Below are positions 54,760-63,894 of a stretch of DNA of 64,000 nucleotides, piece by piece (position 1 is the stretch's first letter; the number at the start of each line of letters is the position of its first letter). Origin of the DNA: an uncultured Bacteroidales bacterium (GTDB taxonomy: Bacteria; Bacteroidota; Bacteroidia; Bacteroidales; Paludibacteraceae). Both the position numbers and the translations under genes were made by a program. The DNA lies in assembly GCA_946616535.1 (NCBI GenBank), contig CAMOJA010000008.1:1-64000 (forward strand). Direction: 5' to 3'. A model generated the notes under the pieces. It worked only from the letters and a program-made list of their open reading frames with translations, was not told the origin of the DNA and ran no database searches.

Positions 54760-56085
54760 ATGGCACAAAAACCCAGTATACCCAAAGGGACGCGTGACTT
54801 CGGACAAGTCGAGATGGCGCGTCGTAACTATATCTTCGACACCATCAAGAGTGTGTTCTCTTTGTACGGCTTCCAGCAGATAGAGACGCCTGCGATGGAG
54901 AATATCGGCACGCTGATGGGCAAGTACGGTGAGGAAGGCGACAAACTGCTCTTCCGCGTCCAGAACAGCGGTGAGAAAGCAGCCTTAGCGCCGGAGAAAG
55001 GTCTGCGATATGACCTCACTGTCCCGTTTGCGCGGTACGTAGTACAACACCGTGAGGAGTTGAGTTTTCCATTCAAGCGTTTTCAGATTCAGCCCGTTTG
55101 GCGTGCTGACCGACCGCAGAAAGGTCGTTACCGCGAGTTCTACCAGTGCGATGTGGATGTCATTGGTAGCGACAGCCTGATCGGCGAGCTGGAACTCATT
55201 CAGATTGTGGAAGAGGTCTATCGCCGTCTGGGTATCAACGTGTGCCTGCATATCAACAACCGCAAGATCCTTGCCGGTATAGCCGAAGTTATCGGTGCGC
55301 CGGATAAGATTGTGGACATTACTGTAGCTATCGACAAACTGGATAAGATCGGTGTGGAGGCTGTCAACGCAGAACTGAAGGAACGCGGACTGGATGAACA
55401 ACAAGTAAATGCTCTCCAGCCGGTACTGAATCAGGAATCAGGAATCAAGAACCAAGACAAATTAGCTTCGTTGAAAGAATTTCTGGCGTCCAGCGAGATT
55501 GGTCTCAAAGGAATCGCGGAGATGGAGGAGATCTTTGAAGAATTGTCAATTGTCAATTGTCAATTATCAATTGAGTTAGACCTCTGTCTCGCGCGCGGAC
55601 TCAATTATTATACGGGTGCCATCTTCGAGGTGAAGACATTGGACGCACAGATCGGTTCGATTACCGGTGGCGGTCGTTATGATAACCTGACGGGAATCTT
55701 CGGTCTGCCGGGCGTCTCCGGTGTCGGAATCTCTTTTGGCGCCGACCGTATCTATGATGTACTGACAGAGCTGGATTTATTCCCGAAGGAATTACTGACT
55801 ACCACACAAGTGCTATTCGCAACGTTCGGTAGCGACGAATTGCATTATGCACTCGGTTGGGCGAAAGAGTTACGTAAGGCAGGTATAGCGGTGGAGGTTT
55901 ATCCCGAACCGACGAAGATGAAGAAGCAGATGGGCTATGCGGATGCCAAAGGTATTCCGTTTGTAGCCATCGTCGGAGGCGACGAGATGGCGCAGAACAA
56001 AGTGATGCTCAAGAACATGACCACCGGCGAGCAGCAGTTGGTTGATTTGGAAAATCTTAAAAATAGTACATTTTTTACCCGGTAA
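54760..56085 (+). CDS. hisS: Histidyl-tRNA synthetase
   Basis: 441 residues, a class II synthetase. The motifs are [14 protein letters not shown] at the start, [40 protein letters not shown] (motif 2), [20 protein letters not shown] (histidine motif) and [15 protein letters not shown] (motif 3). It has a C-terminal anticodon domain from about 345. Two simple-repeat segments are inserted in frame: [11 protein letters not shown] (55431-55460) and [13 protein letters not shown] (55543-55573), just before the histidine motif. Both keep the frame. Confidence 0.95.
   Translation: MAQKPSIPKGTRDFGQVEMARRNYIFDTIKSVFSLYGFQQIETPAMENIGTLMGKYGEEGDKLLFRVQNSGEKAALAPEKGLRYDLTVPFARYVVQHREELSFPFKRFQIQPVWRADRPQKGRYREFYQCDVDVIGSDSLIGELELIQIVEEVYRRLGINVCLHINNRKILAGIAEVIGAPDKIVDITVAIDKLDKIGVEAVNAELKERGLDEQQVNALQPVLNQESGIKNQDKLASLKEFLASSEIGLKGIAEMEEIFEELSIVNCQLSIELDLCLARGLNYYTGAIFEVKTLDAQIGSITGGGRYDNLTGIFGLPGVSGVGISFGADRIYDVLTELDLFPKELLTTTQVLFATFGSDELHYALGWAKELRKAGIAVEVYPEPTKMKKQMGYADAKGIPFVAIVGGDEMAQNKVMLKNMTTGEQQLVDLENLKNSTFFTR
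55543..55573. repeat. In-frame TTGTCAA microsatellite in hisS
   Basis: Four degenerate 7-bp units encode [10 protein letters not shown] in front of the histidine-binding motif. It is the third occurrence of this repeat inside a gene in the window. Confidence 0.9.
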
Positions 56086-56174
56086 ATCAGTCGTATAAAA
56101 GTCTTACTAAAGTCTTACAAAACTCTTACAAGAGTGTTACATGAGTCTTACCGGATAAAATCTTAAAAATAGTA
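56051..56174. repeat. 18-bp direct repeats bracketing five 11-bp tandem units
   Basis: AAAATCTTAAAAATAGTA occurs at 56051-56068 (inside the last codons of hisS) and at 56157-56174. Between them, at 56101-56155, are five 11-bp units of the type GTCTTACNNNA. The copy inside hisS shapes the C-terminal ENLKNST. Confidence 0.85.
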
Positions 56175-56185
56175 AACTAATTAAA

Positions 56186-56722
56186 ATGGCAGATACAAAC
56201 AAACAGTTTGATCAAGTGACGGCGAAATGCCGCCAGATATTTATCGACAAGATGAAGGATTACGGTCCTTCATGGCGGATTTTCCGTCTGTACGGCATCA
56301 CGGACCAGCTGTATATCAAGGCCTGCAACATCCGTCAGCGTCAAGAGACCGGTGTGAGCCTCGTGGGGGACGATATAGAAGGGAACCTGCGGGCGATAGT
56401 CAACTACGGCGTTATGGCGATTATCCAGGAGCGCAACGGCTACGCCGATGCGACCGATATGAGTAGCGAAGAGGCTACGAAGCTATACGACAAGGTGCTG
56501 CAGGAGGCAAAAGAACTGATGATTCGCAAGAACCACGACTACGGCGAGGCATGGCGCGAGATGAGTAAGGAAGGGATTGTAGATATGATCCTCGCGAAAA
56601 TCATCCGCATCAAAAATATCCTTACCAATAACGGCAAGACCATCGCTTCCGAAGGCGTGGAAGGCAACTATTTCGATATTATCAACTACGCGATATTTGA
56701 TCTGATACATTATGAAGGCTAA
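56186..56722 (+). CDS. DUF1599 family protein
   Basis: 178 residues with two similar halves (KMKDYGPSWRIFRLYGITDQ and KNHDYGEAWREMSKEGIVDM, each followed by an IR(I/Q)R(Q/I) step). The family is restricted mostly to Bacteroidota and is often called a thymidylate-synthase-like nucleotide-modification protein, without proof. It lies 11 bp into BT_3928, the usual neighbour. Confidence 0.85.
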   Translation: MADTNKQFDQVTAKCRQIFIDKMKDYGPSWRIFRLYGITDQLYIKACNIRQRQETGVSLVGDDIEGNLRAIVNYGVMAIIQERNGYADATDMSSEEATKLYDKVLQEAKELMIRKNHDYGEAWREMSKEGIVDMILAKIIRIKNILTNNGKTIASEGVEGNYFDIINYAIFDLIHYEG

Positions 56723-57800
56723 ACATATTACCGGTTCAGTAGCACGGACGCTGCTGGCAATCACATTCCTGTTCTCGGGTTTCGTCAAAGCGGTAGATCC
56801 GCTGGGCACAGTCTATAAGATAGAGGACTATCTGAAGGCTTTCGGCGGGTTCTTTACGGATCTGCTGCCGTTAGCAGGAGTAGCGGCTGTGTGTCTGATT
56901 GCTGCAGAGTGGCTGTTGGGTATATGTATGTTCGCCAACATCCGCACCCAATGGACGAGTTGGATCAGCTTGGCGTTCTACCTGGTGATGACGCCTCTGA
57001 CGCTCTGGATCGCACTGACGAACCCTGTCAGCGACTGCGGTTGTTTCGGCGATGCGCTGGTGCTGACGAACTGGCAGACGTTCTGGAAGAACATCGTGCT
57101 GCTGAGTCTGGTGATCGTGCTGTTGGTATGCCGCAAAACCATCCCGCAGACTTTCTCATGGTGGGCAGAGATCGTTATTGCCGGCATCGGTTTAGGTGCG
57201 CTCATCGGCGTCATGTGCTACAGTTATAACCACCTGCCACCGATGGATTTCCGTCCGTATAAGATCGGCAATCACATCCCTACCCTGATGGAGATCCCCG
57301 AGGACGCAGAGCCGGACGTCTATGAGACGACGCTCATCTATGAGAAAGACGGCAAGCAAGAGACCTTCACTCTCGAGAACTACCCGAAAGGTGACAGCAC
57401 CTGGCATTTCGTAGATCAGAAATCCGTGCTCGTCAAGAAAGGTTATGAGGCACCCATCCATGATTTTGAGATCATGACGATGGATTTTGAAGACATTACC
57501 TATGATATTTTAGAGAGCGAAGAAGCCGTAACGCTCATCGCGATGTACGACCTGAAGAAGACCGACTTGGAGCAGATTAGCAAAGTGAAAGAGTTGTTGG
57601 AAAATAACCAGCCCTGCTACTTGTTGACCGGCTCCGGCGAAGAGGAGATAGAGAACTTCTGTATGGAGCATGGCATTGACGAGCAGGCATTCTGCACTAT
57701 CGATCCTGTTACCTTAAAAACAGTAGTTCGTGCCAACCCGGGTGTCTTTGTGGTGCAGAATGGCACAATTATTGATAAATATAACCTGAAAAACTACTAA
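56712..57800 (+). CDS. BT_3928 family membrane protein (DoxX-like)
   Basis: 362 residues. The N-terminal half has four membrane helices of DoxX type (ARTLLAITFLFSGFVKAVDP at the start). The C-terminal half is soluble, with a possible thioredoxin-like fold (YEATLIYEKDGKQETFTLE, then TGSGEEEIENFCMEHGIDEQ). In other Bacteroidales it lies between the DUF1599 gene and tpiA. Here two C10 peptidase genes have been placed after it. Confidence 0.88.
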   Translation: MKAKHITGSVARTLLAITFLFSGFVKAVDPLGTVYKIEDYLKAFGGFFTDLLPLAGVAAVCLIAAEWLLGICMFANIRTQWTSWISLAFYLVMTPLTLWIALTNPVSDCGCFGDALVLTNWQTFWKNIVLLSLVIVLLVCRKTIPQTFSWWAEIVIAGIGLGALIGVMCYSYNHLPPMDFRPYKIGNHIPTLMEIPEDAEPDVYETTLIYEKDGKQETFTLENYPKGDSTWHFVDQKSVLVKKGYEAPIHDFEIMTMDFEDITYDILESEEAVTLIAMYDLKKTDLEQISKVKELLENNQPCYLLTGSGEEEIENFCMEHGIDEQAFCTIDPVTLKTVVRANPGVFVVQNGTIIDKYNLKNY

Positions 57801-57823
57801 CAAATCACTAAAAAACAAACAAA

Positions 57824-59215
57824 ATGAGGAAAATTGCTGTAAGTATTATTGCTCTATTGGTGTCGTCGATGACACTGATGGCCGAGCGAGTCAGTCGTGA
57901 GGACGCTGCGCTCGTAGCAAACCATTTTATGAGCGTCGCTGCACCCGCTGCAGACGGTGTACAACGCGTAGCGCCGGCAGTACGCATGGTACTCAAAGAG
58001 AGCTCCGAGCAAACGGAGAGTCAGTATTACGTTTACGAGAACGAGAATGGCGAAGGATGGGTTATCATCGCGGCTAACGACGCCGTATCGCCTGTCTTAG
58101 CATACTCCGAGACCGGACATTTCCGCACGGATAACATGCCGTCGAACATCCGTCATTGGATGGGCAATTATGACAAATTCATCAAACGTATTGAGACGGA
58201 AGGTGTAGAAGCCGCAGAGGAGACAAAAGCCGAGTGGAGAGCGCTGCGCAAAGGTGTTCGCAAGGCGAAAGCAGCAGTGGTAGTAGGTCCGCTGATCCAG
58301 ACCAAATGGGACCAGGATAAGCCTTATAACAAACTCTGTCCGGGAACAGGTACCAACAAAGCCTATACCGGTTGTGTAGCTACCGCCATGGCGCAAGTGA
58401 TGAAATACTGGGAATGGCCGGCCAATGGTACCGGCAGCCACAGTTATAAACCGCTGGATGTCAATGAGCCCTACGACTTTTGGGGAAATCCAAACTACTC
58501 CACGCGGTACCCGGATACGGTCTCTGCCGATTTCGGGAATACGGTATATGCATGGGAAAACATGCAGGCTTCCTATGTGGGTCTGACTCCTACTTATCAA
58601 CAGAACGCAGTAGCTACCCTGATGTTCCATTGCGGTGTAGCGACCGAGATGATGTATGGCAACGATGCCGATGGCGGATCAGGTACGTTCACGCTGAACA
58701 ATGACGAGTGGGACACACATGACAATGCACAAAATGCATTATTTAGATTCTTTAAATACAAGAAACCTACCGGTTATATGCGTGACGGCTTAAAGTATGG
58801 CGGATACACCTACTATAAGAAATGGTCGGATGCCGATTGGACTGCGATGGTGAAAGAGGAATTGGATAAGCAACACCCTATCCTATACGGAGGTGCCAGC
58901 GATGATGGTGGTCATAGCTTCATCTGTGATGGTTATGACAACCAGGATTATTTCCATTTCAACTGGGGTTGGTCCGGCGATAATGACGGTTATTTCACCC
59001 TTTCCAGACTCCGTCCCGGAAGCGGTGGTGCCGGTGGAGGCGGGTATGATTTTAGCGAGGACCAGGACGTACTGATCGGTATTGAACCGGATTGGGCTCA
59101 AGCAATAGAGACCGTTAAAAGCGACGAATCGGTCCAGAAGACCATTGTTGATGGTCGCGTGGTTATCGTGCGCGATAATATAATGTATGATCTAATGGGG
59201 CAGAAAATCCAATAA
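57824..59215 (+). CDS. C10 family (streptopain-like) cysteine peptidase
   Basis: 463 residues. A signal peptide (KIAVSIIALLVSSMTLMA) is followed by a SpeB-type propeptide (about 22-150, with EDAALVANHFMSV and [20 protein letters not shown]) and the catalytic domain with nucleophile Cys184 ([14 protein letters not shown]) and His364 ([11 protein letters not shown]), then the family's FHFNWGWSG. The 25-residue tail (TIVDGRVVIVRDNIMYDLMG) matches the next gene and the BspA-like protein. It should be a secreted, self-activating protease. Confidence 0.92.
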   Translation: MRKIAVSIIALLVSSMTLMAERVSREDAALVANHFMSVAAPAADGVQRVAPAVRMVLKESSEQTESQYYVYENENGEGWVIIAANDAVSPVLAYSETGHFRTDNMPSNIRHWMGNYDKFIKRIETEGVEAAEETKAEWRALRKGVRKAKAAVVVGPLIQTKWDQDKPYNKLCPGTGTNKAYTGCVATAMAQVMKYWEWPANGTGSHSYKPLDVNEPYDFWGNPNYSTRYPDTVSADFGNTVYAWENMQASYVGLTPTYQQNAVATLMFHCGVATEMMYGNDADGGSGTFTLNNDEWDTHDNAQNALFRFFKYKKPTGYMRDGLKYGGYTYYKKWSDADWTAMVKEELDKQHPILYGGASDDGGHSFICDGYDNQDYFHFNWGWSGDNDGYFTLSRLRPGSGGAGGGGYDFSEDQDVLIGIEPDWAQAIETVKSDESVQKTIVDGRVVIVRDNIMYDLMGQKIQ

Positions 59216-59224
59216 ACCAATATC

Positions 59225-61153
59225 ATGAAAAAATTATTTATAAGCATCTTTGCTCTGCTGGTGTCAGTAAGCCTTTTCGCAGAGCGCATTACGTTAGAGG
59301 ACGCAGCGACTGTGGCCAATAACTTTATGAACGTAGCCGTGACTTCGGTCAACGGCGTGAAGAAAGCCGCTCCAGCCAAACGGATGGTTCGCAAGGCTAT
59401 GAACACCACAGAGGAGCCGCAGTATTATCTCTATGAGAACGAAAATGGCGAAGGATGGGTCATCATCGCGGCGAACGATGCCGTAACGCCTATCCTGGCA
59501 TACTCTGAGACCGGACATTTCCGTACAGATAACATGCCGTCGAACATCCGTCATTGGATGGGTAAATACGACCAATTCATCAAACGTATAGAGACTGACG
59601 GCGTAGAAGCCGCTGAGGAGACTAAAGCAGAGTGGAAAGCGCTGCGTAAAGGTGTTCGCAAGGCACAAACAGCAGTAGTGGTCGGTCCGCTCATTCAGAC
59701 CCAATGGGATCAGGACGCACCATATAACAACCTCTGCCCGGGAACGGGACGCAACAAAGCCTATACCGGTTGTGTAGCTACCGCCATGGCACAGGTGATG
59801 AAATACTGGGAATGGCCGAAGAGAGGTATCGGAAGCCATAGTTATCAGCCAGTAATGGATATATATGACGATTATGGAGAATATGAAGAAACTATCATCG
59901 TATACCAAGGTAATCTCACAGCTGATTTTGAGAATACCACCTACGATTGGGAGAACATGAAAAATAGTTATTCCGGTTCGGCTACCACTGCTCAGAAAAC
60001 AGCCGTAGCCACCCTGATGTACCACTGCGGCGTAGCGACGGAGATGATGTACGGTGGAGATGAGTATGACGGTTCGGGAACGTACACCGCGAACTATGGC
60101 GATGAGGACGATCATAGCTGTGCGCAAAACGCACTATGGAGGCATTTCGGTTATAAAAAGCCAACCAGTTATATGCGCGACGGATACGAAGAACACGGCC
60201 ACACCTATTATAATAGCTGGACCACCACCAATTGGACCGCAATGGTGAAAGCCGAACTGAATCAACAACGCCCGATCTTGTACGGAGGTGCCAGCGATGG
60301 AGGTGGTCATAGTTTCATCTGTGATGGATACGACAGCACCGGTAAGTTCCACTTCAACTGGGGCTGGTCGGGTTCCAACGATGGTTACTATACCCTCTCT
60401 AATCTCACTCCCGGAAGCGGCGGTGCTGGCGGCGGAAATTATGACTTCAGTTATGACCAAGACGTAATCATCGGCATTGAGCCGGATAGCTCGACCTATG
60501 TAGATCCCGTAGATCCCGTAGATCCTGTTGATCCAGTGGATCCGATTGACCCGGTAGATCCTACTCCCGGCACAGGAGCCTTCACGCTACTGACCAATAT
60601 CAGCAACCTTGCAGCCGGCGATGAGGTTATTTTTGTATGCTCGACGAAATCTGTAGCCGCAGGAGCAGAGAATAGTAGTAAAACAGCAAATTGGTTTGAT
60701 CCGGAAGATGTTACTATTACTAATAATAATCAAATTACCTTAGACGCTAATAGCACGGTTAAAATCATGACTGTTGGAAAATCCGGTAGCAACTGGACCT
60801 TTACCAATGGTGGCCAATTGTTAGTAGCTACAGCGGAAAAGAAAGTGAAATTCGATACCAACGGTGCTTCTACATGGAGCATCAGCATTGATGGCAACGA
60901 CGCGACAATCCAAAACACGACGGAGTCATACGGACGATTCCTATATAACGTCAGCAACCCGCGATTCACGACATATACGTCGAACACGTCAAACACCATG
61001 CTCCTGCCGCAACTCTATTACCGCAAGCCATCGGCAACCGGCATGACAAATATCAGTGCAGGCGCAGAAGTGAAAAAGATCATTGAGAACGGACAGGTTG
61101 TCATCGTTCGTAGCAATGAGAAATATAGTGTTTTCGGACAGAAGATTCAATAA
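59225..61153 (+). CDS. C10 family cysteine peptidase with added C-terminal domain
   Basis: 642 residues, a tandem paralogue of the upstream gene. The signal peptide, propeptide and catalytic domain are present, with Cys183 ([14 protein letters not shown]) and His362 ([11 protein letters not shown]). After about residue 415 it gains a (VDP)n linker ([20 protein letters not shown]) and a beta-rich domain of about 150 residues ([20 protein letters not shown], then [20 protein letters not shown]), possibly a binding module. It ends with the shared tail [23 protein letters not shown] identity with its neighbour is high over the propeptide. Confidence 0.92.
   Translation: MKKLFISIFALLVSVSLFAERITLEDAATVANNFMNVAVTSVNGVKKAAPAKRMVRKAMNTTEEPQYYLYENENGEGWVIIAANDAVTPILAYSETGHFRTDNMPSNIRHWMGKYDQFIKRIETDGVEAAEETKAEWKALRKGVRKAQTAVVVGPLIQTQWDQDAPYNNLCPGTGRNKAYTGCVATAMAQVMKYWEWPKRGIGSHSYQPVMDIYDDYGEYEETIIVYQGNLTADFENTTYDWENMKNSYSGSATTAQKTAVATLMYHCGVATEMMYGGDEYDGSGTYTANYGDEDDHSCAQNALWRHFGYKKPTSYMRDGYEEHGHTYYNSWTTTNWTAMVKAELNQQRPILYGGASDGGGHSFICDGYDSTGKFHFNWGWSGSNDGYYTLSNLTPGSGGAGGGNYDFSYDQDVIIGIEPDSSTYVDPVDPVDPVDPVDPIDPVDPTPGTGAFTLLTNISNLAAGDEVIFVCSTKSVAAGAENSSKTANWFDPEDVTITNNNQITLDANSTVKIMTVGKSGSNWTFTNGGQLLVATAEKKVKFDTNGASTWSISIDGNDATIQNTTESYGRFLYNVSNPRFTTYTSNTSNTMLLPQLYYRKPSATGMTNISAGAEVKKIIENGQVVIVRSNEKYSVFGQKIQ
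60499..60560. repeat. GTAGATCCC tandem repeat in the C10 peptidase linker
   Basis: About seven 9-bp units encode VDP/IDP tripeptides. It is an in-frame unstructured linker; 9-bp units allow length change without a frameshift. Confidence 0.9.
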
Positions 61154-61193
61154 AACAAAGTCAAAAGGCATATTAAAAAAAATATATACGATT

Positions 61194-61943
61194 ATGAGAA
61201 CAAAAATGGTTGCAGGTAACTGGAAAATGAACAAGAACCTGCAGGAAGGTGTAGCTCTGGCTACCGAGTTAAAAGAAGCAGTAAAGAACCCCTCATGCGC
61301 CGTTGTTATCGGTACGCCGTTTATTCATCTGGCTACCGTAGCCGAGCTTCTCAAAGGCTCTGCTATCAAAGTGGCAGCAGAGAACTGCGCAGATCATGAG
61401 AAAGGTGCATACACCGGAGAGGTAAGTGCTGAGATGGTAAAATCCACCGGCGCAGAGTACGTCATCCTCGGTCACTCCGAGCGTCGTCAGTACTATGCTG
61501 AGAGCTATGAGATGCTGGCAGAGAAAGTACGTCTGGCGCTGGCTAACGGTCTGAAGGTCATCTTCTGTATCGGCGAAGTGAAAGAGGAGCGTGAGGCAGG
61601 CAAGCAGAACGAGGTAGTGAAAGCACAACTCGAGGGTTCGGTATTCGGTCTGAGCGCAGAGGAGTGGAAGAACATCACCCTCGCTTACGAACCCGTATGG
61701 GCTATCGGTACGGGTCTGACCGCTACTCCGGCTCAGGCAGAGGAGATCCACGCTTACATCCGTTCGCTCGTAGCCGAGAAATACGGCAAAGAGGCAGCAG
61801 AAGACACGACGATCCTCTACGGCGGCAGCTGCAACGAGAAGAACGCAGCAGAGCTGTTTGCTTGCCCGGATATCGACGGCGGTCTGATCGGTGGTGCAGC
61901 ACTGGTAGCAGAGAAATTCCTGGCAATCATCGCAGCGCGATAA
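61194..61943 (+). CDS. tpiA: Triosephosphate isomerase
   Basis: About 249 residues from [19 protein letters not shown]; the frame runs back further but that part overlaps the peptidase tail. The motifs are GNWKMNK (Lys), [15 protein letters not shown] (His), [18 protein letters not shown] (Glu and mobile loop) and [16 protein letters not shown]. It interconverts the two triose phosphates. It is usually next to BT_3928. Confidence 0.97.
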   Translation: MRTKMVAGNWKMNKNLQEGVALATELKEAVKNPSCAVVIGTPFIHLATVAELLKGSAIKVAAENCADHEKGAYTGEVSAEMVKSTGAEYVILGHSERRQYYAESYEMLAEKVRLALANGLKVIFCIGEVKEEREAGKQNEVVKAQLEGSVFGLSAEEWKNITLAYEPVWAIGTGLTATPAQAEEIHAYIRSLVAEKYGKEAAEDTTILYGGSCNEKNAAELFACPDIDGGLIGGAALVAEKFLAIIAAR

Positions 61944-61979
61944 CCGGTTTAGAACCGGAGCAAGCCAACCATTCGGACT

Positions 61980-62504
61980 ATGGGACTTATTAAGACCATC
62001 AATCGAAACGGAGAGATCCTCACCCCGCACATTGCTGACGACGTGTTCATGGCGGAGAACGCCACGGTTGTCGGCGATGTGACGGTGGGAGAAGGATCGA
62101 GTCTGTGGTTCAACTCCGTGCTGCGCGGCGATGTGAATACTATCACCATCGGTAAGCATTGCAACATCCAGGACGGTGCGGTTCTCCACACGCTCTACAA
62201 GAAATCCACCATCACCCTTGGCAATTACGTGTCTGTCGGGCATAACGTCACTATCCACGGCGCCGACGTAGATGACTACGCGTTGATTGGTATGGGTGCT
62301 ACCCTACTCGACGGAGCCCATGTAGGCGAAGGAGCGATTGTTGCTGCCGGAGCGCTGGTACTCAAAGGTACGCAGATAGGACCTCACGAGATTTGGGGCG
62401 GTGTGCCGGCGAAGTTCATTAAGAAAGCCGATCCTGCGCAAACAGAAGAAATCAACAAAACGATTGCCAACAACTACGCCATGTACGCAAGTTGGTATAA
62501 ATAG
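61980..62504 (+). CDS. Gamma-class carbonic anhydrase family protein
   Basis: 174 residues forming a left-handed beta-helix of hexapeptides (ATVVGDVTVGEGSSLWFNSV, CNIQDGAVLHTLYKKSTITL). The candidate zinc His residues are in VLHTLY, VSVGHNVTIHGADV. Homologues include Cam and YrdA/PaaY; activity as a carbonic anhydrase is not certain. It lies 36 bp after tpiA. Confidence 0.88.
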   Translation: MGLIKTINRNGEILTPHIADDVFMAENATVVGDVTVGEGSSLWFNSVLRGDVNTITIGKHCNIQDGAVLHTLYKKSTITLGNYVSVGHNVTIHGADVDDYALIGMGATLLDGAHVGEGAIVAAGALVLKGTQIGPHEIWGGVPAKFIKKADPAQTEEINKTIANNYAMYASWYK

Positions 62505-62562
62505 ACCGCTTCGCTAAAAGAGTAAAGACCGCAGCGAAGCTGCTAAAAGATAAGAGACAATT
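62505..62562. repeat. Spacer repeat before pyrH
   Basis: GACCGCTTCGCTAAAAGAGT followed by a partial second copy (AAAGACCGCAGCGAAGCTGC). It is the same element as in the serC-serA spacer and the DUF1015-PorE spacer. Confidence 0.6.
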
Positions 62563-63282
62563 ATGTTTAAAAGAATACTTCTCAAACTTTCCGGTGAGAG
62601 CCTGGCAGGAGAAAACAAGCAAGGCATCGATCCTCAACATCTTGCCGAATATGCCGAGCAAATCAAAGCGATTGCTCAGAAAGGCGTACAAGTAGCGATC
62701 GTCATCGGCGGCGGAAACATCTTCCGTGGCTTGAGCGGTTCGCAGAAAGGCTTTGACCGCGTCAAGGGAGACCAGATGGGTATGTTAGCTACCGTCATCA
62801 ACGCCTTGGCTCTATCCTCTGCCCTCGAAGCCATCGACCAACCGGTACGTGTATTGACAGCCATCCGCATGGAGCCAATCGGCGATTTCTACAGTCCGGC
62901 AAAAGCTATCCGGCTGTTGGAGAAAGGCAATGTAGTAATCCTTGCCGGCGGTACAGGAGCACCCTATTTCACGACCGACACCGGTTCATCGCTCCGCGCC
63001 TTGGAGATCAAAGCGGATGTCATGCTCAAGGGAACACGTGTGGATGGTATCTATACCGCTGATCCGGAGAAAGACCCGACGGCAACGAAATTCACGGAGA
63101 TCACCTATGATGAGGTCATCCGCCGCGGTCTGAAGGTCATGGACCTCACTGCTACCGCTATGGCGAAAGAGAACGGTCTGCCGATATACGTCTTTAACAT
63201 GGACCAACTCGGCAATTTACAGAAAGTCATTAACGGAGAGGCTATAGGAACACTGGTTAAACCCGGAGCATCCTTCCGTTAA
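62563..63282 (+). CDS. pyrH: UMP kinase
   Basis: 239 residues of the amino-acid-kinase fold. RILLKLSGESLAGENKQGID, VAIVIGGGNIFRG, GTGAPYFTTDTGSSLRALEI and DGIYTADPEKDP are diagnostic. It phosphorylates UMP to UDP. It is followed by frr, a common bacterial neighbour. Confidence 0.97.
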   Translation: MFKRILLKLSGESLAGENKQGIDPQHLAEYAEQIKAIAQKGVQVAIVIGGGNIFRGLSGSQKGFDRVKGDQMGMLATVINALALSSALEAIDQPVRVLTAIRMEPIGDFYSPAKAIRLLEKGNVVILAGGTGAPYFTTDTGSSLRALEIKADVMLKGTRVDGIYTADPEKDPTATKFTEITYDEVIRRGLKVMDLTATAMAKENGLPIYVFNMDQLGNLQKVINGEAIGTLVKPGASFR

Positions 63283-63330
63283 CCGGAAGGAGCGGCCTCC
63301 GCCTAGAAAGGTTATATAAAACATTATACT

Positions 63331-63894
63331 ATGGAAGAAGAACTCGAATTATTTGAGTCTGCAGCCGAAGAGCAGATGCAGGCCGCTGTCGCTCATTTAG
63401 ACGACACCCTTCAGCACATCCGTGCAGGTAAAGCCAACCCGCGTATCTTGGATCCGATCAAGATTGATTACTACGGAGCTATGTCGCCGCTTAGCTCGTG
63501 CGCTACGGTTACTACTCCCGACGCCCGTACCATCGCAATCACGCCGTGGGAGAAAAAGCTCATCAGCGAGATCGAACGCGCCATCATCAACTCGAACATC
63601 GGTCTGGCTCCATCTAACAACGGCGAGACGATCCGTCTGATCCTTCCGCCGCTGACAGAGGAACGCCGTCGCGAGCTCTGCAAGCAATGTAAAGCCGAAG
63701 CAGAGAACGCGAAGATGTCTATCCGTAATGCCCGCCGTGATGCTATTGAGGAGTTTAAGAAACTCGTCAAGAACGGCCTGAGCGAGGATATCGAGAAAGA
63801 CGCCGAAGAGGACATGCAAAAGACCCACGACAAATACGTCGCTAAAGTCGATGCGCTCTATGCAGCGAAAGAAAAGGAGATCATGACCATTTGA
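63331..63894 (+). CDS. frr: Ribosome recycling factor
   Basis: 187 residues. [60 protein letters not shown] and the C-terminal helix with [22 protein letters not shown] sequence fit RRF. It releases ribosomes after termination with EF-G. The TGA stop shares a base with the next ATG. Confidence 0.97.
   Translation: MEEELELFESAAEEQMQAAVAHLDDTLQHIRAGKANPRILDPIKIDYYGAMSPLSSCATVTTPDARTIAITPWEKKLISEIERAIINSNIGLAPSNNGETIRLILPPLTEERRRELCKQCKAEAENAKMSIRNARRDAIEEFKKLVKNGLSEDIEKDAEEDMQKTHDKYVAKVDALYAAKEKEIMTI

Noticed and set aside
60499..60560. 9-bp repeats considered as a CRISPR or regulatory array
   Set aside because: They encode a simple (VDP)n protein linker in a confident gene.
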